From Corynespora cassiicola (taxonomy: Eukaryota; Ascomycota; Dothideomycetes; Pleosporales; Corynesporascaceae): DNA of 64,000 bases. Below are positions 1-9,686 of the stretch, piece after piece. The stretch covers positions 2,232,001 to 2,296,000 of the forward strand of contig JAEUWY010000023.1 of the NCBI GenBank assembly GCA_022059125.1. Direction: 5' to 3'. The translations under genes and the position numbers were made by a program. Below the pieces are notes generated by a model. The model searched no databases and was not told where the DNA came from. It was given only the letters and a program-made list of their open reading frames with translations. Each line of letters opens with the position of its first letter. Positions within the stretch are counted from its first letter, which is position 1.

Positions 1-1
1 T

Positions 2-1167
2 GAATACATGCAGTTCTCCAATATGTTCAAGAACATTGGCCGCATCGGTATCGAGATGTACCTTTTGTTCCAGCATCACACAACACTGGAGATTCTCCGG
101 AATGTCAGCAACGAAATCGACCTCTTTACCATCACTGGAACTGGCTGGCACTTCATCAAATATCTGGGGCCTGCTGTTGTTGTGGTAGGCCCTGACTGTC
201 GCTCTGAGCGTAATCCTCATCAAGTGATGGCTGGCCCGACATACCAGGGCATCTTCCCCAAAGTGGCAACTTTACCACCAATGGTCCAGCACTGTATCTG
301 GATGATACCTACGCCCATCATCTACCCCAGACTGGAGTCGGTTGAGCATCTCACCCACTCTCTTGCCACCGGCAAAAAGGCCGTAACTGGCACCTTCAAC
401 ATGCTTGGAAAGGTCACCAGCTCTGTTGCAGGCGTCGTCGGTGCCAAGTCTGTTGTGGGTGATGGGTTCAACTCGGTGAAGAAAGCCATTGGCAAATCGG
501 GTCTGATGAGCGGTGTTCTCAGCCCCTTTGGCGAAATAGATATCATGGATGAACTGAGAGATCAATGGACGCACGACTCAAAGGTTAGTCCATTCCGGAG
601 ACTCTAAATTCATTTCACTGACATTCACAGGATCTTGAACGAACATATCTTATCCGTACTCTTCAAGGAATTGCCCACAACAAGTCGCTTCGCATGACTT
701 TCTTCTCCGGTGGCGTTGATGTTTGCGGTGCTGGCATGGTTCACGATCCCTCCAAACCACAGGATCACAAGACGATGTATCAAATGATATCTTCGTCCGT
801 CGTGAACGCTCCCCCCAGCAGCTATGTCCTTCGGCTGCTCCACAACAACCGAGCATTGTACGTACCTGCAAACGGCCATCGCAGCAACCACATGCCCTCC
901 GACACCAAGGAAGACATGATGGAGATCTTCACTCAGGACGTCAACGGAGCGCCGCGCGAGTACAAGAGGCTGATGGCGAGGCGTAATTACATTGCGTGCG
1001 TGATATACGACCCCCAGATCGTGCCAACGACTTTCAGCCCACCGGATGCGGCTGGAAGTGGCAAGCTGAGCCTTGCCGTCGACTTCATGGTACAGAATGA
1101 CGGTCCATACAGCGCACCAATGAAGTATGGACCAGTAGTTGTGCCAAGCTTGGAGTACGGGCGATAG
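2..1167 (+). CDS. PhoD-like phosphatase domain protein, C-terminal part (5' end outside window)
   Basis: Two exons are visible, 2-583 and 631-1167, with a 47-bp GT-AG intron. The frame is open to the left edge, so the methionine at position 8 is probably internal. The protein resembles the large fungal proteins that carry a PhoD-like metallophosphatase domain, with a typical stretch at the start (YMQFSNMF, then NIGRIGIEMYLLFQ). Further on it has FFSGGVDVCGAGMVHDP, which fits the end of the phosphatase core, and a conserved tail with GPVVVPSLEYGR just before the stop. The metal-binding residues of the N-terminal half lie outside the window. Family members are predicted phosphodiesterase/alkaline phosphatase D-type enzymes, and the fungal long forms have no settled substrate. 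The family call is from recognition of conserved segments, not from a search. Confidence 0.75.
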
Positions 1168-1565
1168 ATGATGTAATTCTGTTACTAGGCATTGGCGCTG
1201 CGCAGTCGTTCTATGTTTTATTTCTCAATGCATAGCACGCGGGACATGGTTTTTTGTTTGTGCTTGTTGGAGCTCGGCGGCGGCTTTGGAACGTTTCCGG
1301 ATTAGCCTAGATATCAATTTGCTACGTATCGAATTTCCTATTGAAGAACCCGATTGCCTCGAAAATCAATATTAATGAAGCATCTCACAGTGAGCGGGCC
1401 CCGGGGAAAGCTTTTGCAATGGAAGTTATAACCGGATCGGGCAACGGCGAAAATGGTCGCTTAGTCAGAGCAACCGGGCAAGGAATCCAGGCGCTCTGCG
1501 CATATACCACCATCCCGCCTTAAACCGCACGAGAGCGCAACAGCAGCAAGCACGACAGAACAGCA
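1168..1565. other. Intergenic, 398 bp
   Basis: 3' flank of the phosphatase gene and promoter side of the FMP32-like gene. A 60-codon open stretch at 1341-1523 has no family resemblance. I see nothing else. Confidence 0.5.
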
Positions 1566-2514
1566 ATGGCGGCCGCTCCAATGCAAGCGACAACGATCCC
1601 GCGCTTCCTCCTACCTCAGCTCACGTGGAGTTGCAAAGCCTTCAGACCTACCGCCCTCGGAGGCGCTCTAGAAGCACGGCGGTACCGGTCCTCTCGGACA
1701 GTTCCTCGGAACTCCTCGCCCTCGCCCTCGCAGCTTATACCTTCATTCCAATCTGGTTCAGTTCGCCAATGGCACCGGAACGCTCAATACGCTGAGGGCT
1801 ACCGAGCGGCCTCGGAGTTCCGTCGCAACTTCAGCGCGACGGGCGTCCGGGCAAAGGATCACCACTTCGACACGCTCAAGTTTGTGCAGAGATTGAAGGG
1901 TGAGGGGTTCACCGAGGAGCAAGCCGAGGCCATGATGAGGGTACTCAGCGACGTCATCGAAGAGAGGTATGTTTTGCCTCCTCAAAAGGGTACATGGGGA
2001 TATTGGGAACGAAGCATCTTAACCCCCATGGCAGCATCCAGAACCTCACGCGGACAATGGTCCTCCGCGAAGACCAGGAGAAGGCAACATACACGCAAAA
2101 GGTCGACTTTGCGAAGCTGCGCTCGGAGCTCATGACGGCCGATTCGACAGAGTCCTCCCTCACACGTGCGTCCCACGAGCGGCTGACGAACGAACTGGCC
2201 AAGCTCAACTCGCGGTTACGGGACGAGATTCAGCGCACGCAGGCCTCTGTCCGGCTAGACCTCAACCTGGAAAAGGGGCGCATCCGGGAGGAGGCCAACG
2301 TGCAGGAACTCAAGATCAAGGAGACGGAGACACGAATCGAGCAGGAGAGCGCGCAGCTCAAGGAAAGGCTGGAGGCGGTCAAGTTCTCGACGCTGCAATG
2401 GCTCATGTACGTATGGCAAGGGACACGACGAGACAAGAGGGCTAACTCGAGGGCAGGGGCGTTTGCACGGGCACGGCGGCGCTCATGCTCGGTGTTTGGC
2501 GGTTGCTAATGTGA
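1566..2514 (+). CDS. FMP32/MCUR1-like mitochondrial inner-membrane coiled-coil protein (DUF1640)
   Basis: Exons 1566-1966, 2035-2406 and 2457-2514 give 276 aa. The acceptor at 2034 is chosen over the one at 2041 because only it keeps the frame and joins VIEE to SIQNLTRTMVLRE, a hallmark of this family. The basic, Arg/Ser-rich N-terminus (about residues 1-60) looks like a mitochondrial targeting sequence. The region HFDTLKFVQRLKGEGFTEEQ opens the DUF1640 domain. A long charged coiled coil follows (RASHERLTNELAKLNSRL onward). The last exon encodes a C-terminal membrane segment (QWLMGVCTGTAALMLGVWRL). Yeast Fmp32 acts in cytochrome c oxidase assembly and proline metabolism, and animal MCUR1/CCDC90 proteins affect the calcium uniporter and complex assembly. 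Which role applies here cannot be read from sequence. Confidence 0.85.
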
Positions 2515-3502
2515 AGCAACTGGCGCAACGGGAGCACATTTCGAAGGCGAGGACCTTGGGTGCACAGTAGGATATGTATTGGTACGACGATCCGGGCTGG
2601 GCGGGACGGGCTGGGAGGAACAATTGTGGGCATATGTCGATCGCAAGATTCATTACTGCCGGAGACTGGCTGCATAACGTTGCGGTGCTACAGCAGCCGC
2701 ACAGCCCTGGGGCCCGGGGCACGGCAGCGATGGTTCGAGAGCAGGAGGCAGCGACACGGGCACGGGCACGGGCTCGACGAGATGGAAGGTGGTGAAATTG
2801 TGTATTTCGGCTATAGTAGACTATAGCTGGGCGGCCCCTGGCCTTATGTCAGCCTTAAGCCTTGGGCAAATGCATCAGAGGCGCGGTGATATTGAAGGAG
2901 GTCGCAAGTGCCCCTCGGATGATGCAATGAGTGGCCGCGGCCACGCGCCCTGGCCGGGCGGCCGAGGCGGCGGGCACTGGCTGGGTCGAGTTTGATGGGC
3001 AGCGGGCCTGAAACACACGTCGTAAACAAGCAGAGGGCTGGCTGCAGAGGCATTTTGGACGGGCGCTGGTGCAGGGCTGGAGCGACGCGAATCACAGCGG
3101 CGGGCGCAGAGGCTCTCCGGCGACGGGCTGGTGGGCAGCTGGGTTGCTGGGGTGGGGGGAGCTATTCCAAGTTTTTCTAGCTGTTTCTAGGGTGCCGTGA
3201 TTGGCAGTAGTTGGCTCGTTGGCCCCCCCCTCCCCCAAGGAAAAAGCGCTGGCGGCCGCTGGGCTGGATGGGATGCGTGACTGGTGTGACAGGTTGTCGA
3301 AGTGACAAGGCCAGGCCACGGCCACGGCGGCAAACGGCCGTCGCCATGCAGGCCGCACACGGTGGGTGGTGAGGCGGATGGGGAGACGGGCAGAGGCAGC
3401 ACAGAGGCCGCGTCTGCTGGGCACCGCACCAGAGGCCAGGCTCGGGCGGGTTAGAGGAGGCAGGACTAGAGGGCTCACGTGCGGCCGGGCTCCGTGCCCC
3501 CA

Positions 3503-3556
3503 GGGCTCCAGGGCTCCAGGCAGGGCTCCAGGCAGGGCTCCCGGCAGGGCTCAGGG
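3503..3556. repeat. 12-bp GC-rich tandem repeat, about 4 units
   Basis: The unit GGGCTCCAGGCA repeats about four times with small changes, preceded by a shortened copy. Confidence 0.8.
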
Positions 3557-3802
3557 CGTTGTTGATGCCAAGGCCGCGTGGGCAGTGGGCGTGGGCGACG
3601 GGCTGGCGGCTGGCCAGGCCTGGCAGAGGGTGCGCGGCGGCAACGGAGGTCGAGATAGACTACAGGCGGGCGGGTAGCTGGGGGCGGGCTCTGCGGGCTC
3701 AGCAGGCTCAGCGGGCATGGTGGTGGTGGTGGTGGTGTGGACGGGCGGGCTCTGCGCTGCGTGTGTGCTGGCGTGCTGGCTGGCGCTCGGGGGGGCGGGC
3801 GT

Positions 3803-3842
3803 GCGGGCTGCGGGCTGCGGGCTGTGGGCTGTGGGCTGTGGG
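3803..3842. repeat. 7-bp tandem repeat (GGGCTGY)
   Basis: About five units of CGGGCTG changing to TGGGCTG in the GC-rich upstream region of the 14-3-3 gene. Confidence 0.75.
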
Positions 3843-4048
3843 CGCGCTGCTCACGGGCTCGCACTGGCACTCGCAGTGAAGGCTCGCTTCTTCCTAACTA
3901 AAAGCCCAGGCAGGAGCAAAACAGTCGAACACTCCTCCCACGACCCACCGCTCTGCTTCCCTCAACACCACCCAAACCCGCGACCCAAGCCCCCCTCCCA
4001 CTCCACTTCCTGCACCTCGCACCCCTCCCAACTCTACCCACCATCAAA

Positions 4049-5449
4049 ATGGCAAATGAAGTACGTCTCTCCCTTTATCTGCGCCGCCCCCCGCCCCGAC
4101 CTGGGACGTGGTGGCATGCCCCTCTGGCGCCCGCCAGATGCCCAGCACGATAAACGTCAACAGATGCTAACCCGACTGTCCACACAGCGTGAGAGGTACG
4201 CCCGCTCCCCGACGAGCCGCCCATGGCCCATCCCCATTGACTCCCTCGCAGCAAGACTTTCCTCGCCCGGCTGTGCGAGCAGGCTGAGCGCTACGATGGT
4301 GAGTGCCCGCCGTCCCGACTCCTACGTCCACCCCCTCTGTTGCCTGCCCGCTGCCTCCCCCGATGCGCCTGTGCTAACCGACTGTGCCTGCAGAGATGGT
4401 CACGTACATGAAGGTCAGTCAATCCCGCCGCACCCCTGACCCCTCCGGACTCACGAGCTGACTGTTGTGCAGGAAGTTGCTAAGGTATGCCACCGCCCAC
4501 CAAGCCCCGGCCAGCCCACGCAAGCCGCGGCCACGCCAACGGCCCCGCCGGACCTGCTGTATTGACTCTCTCCAGATCGGCGGCGAATTGACCGTTGACG
4601 AGCGCAACCTCCTGTCCGTCGCCTACAAGAACGTTGTCGGCACGCGCCGCGCTTCATGGCGCATCATCTCCTCAATCGAGCAGAAGGAGGAATCCAAGGG
4701 CTCCGACAAGCACGTCACCACCATCCGTGACTACCGCCAGAAGATTGAGACCGAGCTCGAGAAGGTCTGCCAGGATGTCCTTGACGTCCTCGACGAGTCC
4801 CTCATCCCCAAGGCCGAGTCGGGCGAGTCCAAGGTCTTCTACCACAAGATGTGCGTTCTGCCTCCCCTCCCCAGCGCCCCCCACCAGCCCTCGCGGCTTC
4901 GGACAAAAGCTAATCTAACTCCGCTCTGCAGGAAGGGTGACTACCACCGTTATCTCGCCGAGTTTGCCTCTGGCGAGAAGCGCAAGGTCGCTGCGACGGC
5001 CGCGCACGAGGCTTACAAGGTATGACGCAATCACGGCGGCCCTCTTCCTCTCTGCCCACGAACAAAGACGACTAACCACGCCGCTGCAGACTGCCACGGA
5101 CGTTGCCCAGACGGAGCTCACTCCCACCCACCCCATCCGTCTCGGCCTCGCCCTGAACTTCTCGGTCTTCTACTACGAGATCCTCAACTCGCCCGACCGT
5201 GCTTGCCACCTCGCCAAGCAGGCCTTCGACGATGCCATCGCCGAGCTCGACTCCCTCTCCGAGGAGTCGTACCGCGACAGCACCCTCATCATGCAGCTCC
5301 TCCGTGACAACCTGACCCTCTGGACGTCATCAGACGGCAACGACGCCGAGCCCGCCGGTGAGGCTGCCGCAAAGGAGGACAAGCCTGCTGAGGCCGATAA
5401 GCCCGCGGAGCCCACGGCCGACGAGCAGCCGCCTGCCCAGCAGTCCTAG
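4049..5449 (+). CDS. 14-3-3 family phosphoserine/threonine-binding adaptor
   Basis: Eight exons: 4049-4060, 4188-4195, 4252-4298, 4394-4413, 4473-4484, 4576-4850, 4932-5019 and 5090-5449. All phases agree and give 273 aa, the normal family length. The first five exons carry only 12, 8, 47, 20 and 12 nt, and splice to [14 protein letters not shown]...ERYDEMVTYMKEVAK. Family signatures are clear: [13 protein letters not shown], the phosphopeptide-pocket residues K and R in [15 protein letters not shown] in DYHRYLAEF, and [15 protein letters not shown] in helix 7. The tail is acidic, Ala/Glu-rich and disordered. 14-3-3 dimers bind phosphorylated partners in signalling, cell cycle, polarity and metabolism. 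Filamentous fungi usually have one or two such genes. The gene is certain; the microexon borders are inferred from splice sites and the conserved N-terminus. Confidence 0.97.
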
Positions 5450-6830
5450 ACATCTCTCTTTGTCGACCATGTGTTTCCTCGGCCGCCAGCTTCTATTCCT
5501 GAATAGACCAAGGAGGTTGTATTGGCAGCGAGCGTCTCATGGAGTTGTGTGTCCTGTGATTTCGAAAATTGGCTTTGGCAGCGAGCGGCTCGGATCCCCA
5601 ATTCCCCACGACTCATGTGTTTCCCTTTTCTCTCTCTCCCACCAACCCGCACTGTCCCCCACCCAGCACGTAGCCCCTCGCGGGACTGCCTGTCTCACTC
5701 TACAGTACTGGCATACTCATTGTCTTTATCGGAGCACATGTGTTGCCTGGTCGTCGAGTGGAGGGCGTGCATGAGGTTTCCTCCATGCGATCCCCCAATT
5801 TCCCCACTGTTTTCTTTTTTGCACCATATCAGATGAACACTCTACCCCTCTGGCGGACCGGATGGAAGTGTGGGATCTCTTACCGCTACATCTTTGCGAG
5901 GCAGGCCATCATCCCCCAAGCCTTCGCGGGGCGGCTTCGGAAGCGCTCCGATGATGGGCCTAATGTCAAGCACACCATGTTACTGCGCTCTTAGATAGGC
6001 ACAAGGGAACTTCTCATTTCAAGATATTTGGCTCTCTTTTTATGATCCCGTGATTTCGTGACCCACACAAAATAGTCTCATATGCATGAAAGCCGAACCG
6101 CCATCGTGGGAGACGTGGCCAGACATGGCCAGACCTTTCTCTGGCATGTGCAAGGGCGAGGTGGCTCTTGGGAGGGGAGGGGGCGCGACATCGATGAGCC
6201 CCGCTACGCGAGAAGATGGGCCGAGTTGACCCCGCCACCAACGACCTTCTTTTTTTATTCTAATTCTACAATACCTCGGCGCGCGGCATTTGGATGCGAA
6301 GAAAACATGGAAATGTTGACATGGCCATGGTAAGTTGGTTTCCTCATTTATCGTTTTGCTCCAAATGTGTCAGCCTGTCAGTGGTTGAGCAACTGGCTTA
6401 TCAGAGGACCCCCCGCCACAGAGGAACATTCCGCCATTACACGCGCCGTGAGGGACCGATCGTCGACGGCCGCAACGCATCGTACCGCATCGTACCGTAG
6501 CGCACACGCACGCAACCAAAATCCAAGGACCGAGCGCCCCCCGTTTGCACGCGGGAACCTAGGTCTTGAGATACGGTTTTTTTGCTTTTTGGATCTCGGG
6601 TAGGATCCGAGGCGGGAGACCATACACGGTTGTGTTTCCCGTCCAACGAAGGTTGCGAGCGAGGAATTTGTACGCTGGGTTGGTGAGGGAGAAGTTTGGG
6701 GGGTGTGTGTGTGTGGGGTATACAACGACTGTGAGGATAATCGAGAGGAAAAAAGGCGAAGAGAAGAGTAGGGCAGGATAGGACATCAAGGAAGGCAAGA
6801 CGCATCAATCAGTCAGTCACAGACCACACC
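5450..6830. other. Intergenic, 1.4 kb
   Basis: 3' flank of the 14-3-3 gene and upstream region of the Dph4 gene. Open frames here show no family features. A G/T-rich stretch (GTGTGTGTGTG near 6704-6714) is the only simple repeat seen. Confidence 0.5.
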
Positions 6831-7493
6831 ATGGCGCCCTACACAAAAAACCACTACCACGTCCTCGGCCTCCCCCTCCCCGTCGGAAAGCCCGCACAGC
6901 AAAACACCGCCGCCTCGCAAGCAGACGTCAAGGCAGCGTACAGAAGAGCGCTCCTAGCCGCGCATCCAGACAAGGCCTCGAACCAGACCGGCGCTGCTGC
7001 CGCCAAACCGCGTCTCGACTCCCGAACGGCGACCGCGACCGCGCCGTACGCGTACACAATCGACGACGTCAAGGAGGCGTACACGGTCCTCGGGGACGCG
7101 TCCTCGAAGCGCGCCTTCGACGCGTTCCTCAAGCGGCACTTTGACGAGGGCGTGCTGCGGTATGGCGACGGCGAAGTAGGCGTTTCGGAGGCGTTTGGCG
7201 GTTCCGGCGGCGGCGGCAAGGCGGCGGCGGCGGATGGCAAGACGGGGACCGACTTTGTGCTGGGACTAGAGCTCTTGGATCTCAGCGATTTCGTCGAGGG
7301 CGAGGAGGGCGGCGCGGATGGGGGGTTGGAGTGGACGCGCGCGTGTCGGTGTGGGGATGAGGGGGGGTTTAGGATCAGAGAGGGGGAGCTCGAGGAAGCG
7401 GAAGGGGTGGGCGAGAAGGAGGTTTTGGTCGGATGTAGGGGGTGTAGTTTGTGGGTGAGGGTGGGGTTTGAGGTGGAGGAAGAGGAGGAGTGA
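6831..7493 (+). CDS. DPH4: Diphthamide biosynthesis protein 4 (J-domain plus CSL zinc finger)
   Basis: Single exon, 220 aa. The N-terminus YHVLGLPLPVGK starts a J domain, which is interrupted by a low-complexity insert typical of fungi. The HPD motif is at residues 43-45 (AAHPDKAS). The domain ends near DDVKEAYTVLGDASSKRAFD. A CSL-type zinc finger follows, with C172, C174, C202 and C205 (RACRCG and GCRGCSLW), and the tail is acidic. Dph4/Jjj3 binds iron and acts as an electron donor and co-chaperone in diphthamide modification of elongation factor 2. The J domain followed by the CSL finger is diagnostic. The start has a clear ATG after an A/C-rich leader. Codon use is very GC-rich, with long glycine and glutamate runs near the end. 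Confidence 0.92.
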   Translation: MAPYTKNHYHVLGLPLPVGKPAQQNTAASQADVKAAYRRALLAAHPDKASNQTGAAAAKPRLDSRTATATAPYAYTIDDVKEAYTVLGDASSKRAFDAFLKRHFDEGVLRYGDGEVGVSEAFGGSGGGGKAAAADGKTGTDFVLGLELLDLSDFVEGEEGGADGGLEWTRACRCGDEGGFRIREGELEEAEGVGEKEVLVGCRGCSLWVRVGFEVEEEEE

Positions 7494-9686
7494 GTTGGGT
7501 GTAGGGGAGATGGGATTGCTGGCTTGCCTTGCCTGTTGACTTGCTTACTCGCTCGCTGTCTAAGCCTTATGACGACTGCTCATGTTCCCACCGCCAGAAT
7601 GGCCTTCCGGTTCGGAGTGGCCGAGATGGAGTGAGGAGTCGGGGATCATGGAGGGACAGACGGGGTTGGATCGAACGACCACCGAGCGATCGAAGCAACG
7701 GGGAATTGGAGGAAGAAGCCTGACGCTTTGTACGACGGTCGGGGATGACTGGTAGCGTACTACTCCATGCGCCTTGCCAATGCGTGTTGGGAGAGAAGAG
7801 TTTCCGCAATCGACTGACCGGTTTGCGGGGTTGCTGATATATGTACGCCTGCGGAGGGAAATGATGCGGAGAGAGCGAAGATCGGTAGCCAGCTGAGGGC
7901 TGGATACTTACGAGGTATATTCTGGAGGCCTAGGCAGAATCCATGGGTGGAGATGGAATAGTAAGGTTTTGTGTATGTCAGAGAGAGAGGGAGAGCGGTG
8001 TTCATACTCGTATTCCCAGCCGTACCCAACTGGCCCGAGGCGAGCGGTTACTCAAGAGTCTGAATACACATGTTCAAGTGAACAGCTAGAACAACAGGTG
8101 GAATAAAATCATCTAGAGCCACACTCTTGAAAATGATCTACTACATACTCCCCTCTAACCATACTATAGCGGAAGAATGCTCGGCCATCAACACCAACAA
8201 GCAGCAGCGGCTCCCCAAACTCCCGCCTAACTGAACCCGCAACCTCACATCGTGCCCCATCAACCCATCAACCCATTACACAATCCCCACTAAACTCTCA
8301 CCCCCCAGTCCATCCATCCATCTGTCCAGAACACAGAAACTCGTACCTCCCAGCACCCAGCACCCCCTTGACCAAGCACAAACCTCAACCCCCTAGTCAG
8401 CCTTTCCCACCAACCCCTGCCCAAATATACCGCAGGGAATAAAAAAAAAAGGGAGACTAACCTAAAATTCGGGGGATGTGCCGCTACCGCTTCCGTTACC
8501 GCTACCACTGCCGCTGCTGTTGCTGCGGCGGCGCGCTACCGCCAGCCCGCCAGCCCGCCAGCCCACCAGCCAGCGAGTCGCGACCCATATTCACCGGTTG
8601 GGCTCGGCGCACGCCAGACATACAGCGGGCGAGGGAGGGCAGACAGGCAGGCAGGAAAGCAGACGAGCAGAGGTAAAAAAAAAAAAAAAAGAGAGAGAGA
8701 GAGACCGAATCTTTGAGCACGGGATCACTCGGCGCGTAAGCAGACCAGGCCGCATGTGCAAATGACGCCATGGGGAGGGAGGGAGCTGGACTGCGAGCAA
8801 GCAGGCAAGCAAGTAGGTAGGTACACAAGCAAGCAAAGCCGGCCCAACGCGCGACGCACATCCCAGATTTTCTATTTTTGGGTAGGGGGAGGGAGGCTTA
8901 TGGAACAACATAGCGGCGTGGTGAAAGTGGAAATTCTCCCCATTTTGCTTCTCATTCATTCTGGCCGGACCTGGCACCCGCCGTAGAGGTAGACGTAAAG
9001 AACAAACCATGTATTTGATTGTTTTGTTTTGCTACCTAGCTACCGTAAAAGCGCATTCTCATGGCCAAAATGCATAGCCACCATTTTGGAACCTCTAGAA
9101 ATAACACAATCGTCCTAAAAGTATAAAAAAAACAATCGGAAGATAAAGAAAAATGGTGGCGGGTATAAGAAAAAGAAGGTTTAATGGTTTTGAGGGTTTT
9201 CGGCTGAAAGGCTGGCTTACTTGCTTGCGTGCTTGTGAAGGACGGATGAAATTCAGAAGAGCCGTGGATATGCGCGTTGCGGCGCGCGTGCGTCTTTGCT
9301 CGTTTCATAAGCGTCGTTAAGTGCGTTTCTTAGGCCGCTGTCGCCGCCATCACCGCCGGGCATCCATGCGTAGAGGATAGAGAGGGAGGGAGAAAAAGGT
9401 GCAAAGCGCATGTGCTGCTACCCAGGATGATGGGCGACAACGGAAAATGAAACTGTGTACAACGTCGGTGAACCCTCCCAAACCCCGTGATAGTCTCCCA
9501 GTTTTCCCAACTCCACCGCTTGAAACGCGCCATTTGAACTTCCGTCGTCTGGGAGGGATACATGTTATCATACGTATGCATTAGGTAGATGAGGGGCAAG
9601 AAAAGACAAGCCCCGAAAATGGAAGAGAGAAAGGCCATCAAACAACAAGCTCGAAAGGAGAAGGCAATTCATGTAGAAGAATGTCA
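7494..9686. other. Intergenic, 2.2 kb, with simple repeats
   Basis: Lies between the 3' ends of two convergent genes. It holds CCGCTA/CCGTTA-type repeats (about 8478-8528), CCAGCCCG repeats (about 8541-8571), a poly-A run followed by (GA)n near 8676-8704, and CAAGCAAG-like repeats near 8797-8840. No ORF here shows family resemblance on either strand. Confidence 0.5.

Larger units (their letters stand above)
2515..4048. other. GC-rich intergenic region upstream of the 14-3-3 gene
   Basis: 1.5 kb, strongly GC-rich from about 2.7 to 3.9 kb, with simple and tandem repeats (separate entries). The many open frames on both strands follow from the low stop-codon frequency of GC-rich DNA. A pyrimidine-rich stretch at about 3930-4045, just before the start codon, is typical of a fungal promoter/5' UTR. 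Confidence 0.5.

Noticed and set aside
3366..4439. Several long ORFs in the GC-rich region before the 14-3-3 gene
   Set aside because: Low stop frequency from high GC and short tandem repeats. The last of them overlaps the real 14-3-3 exons and introns in another frame.
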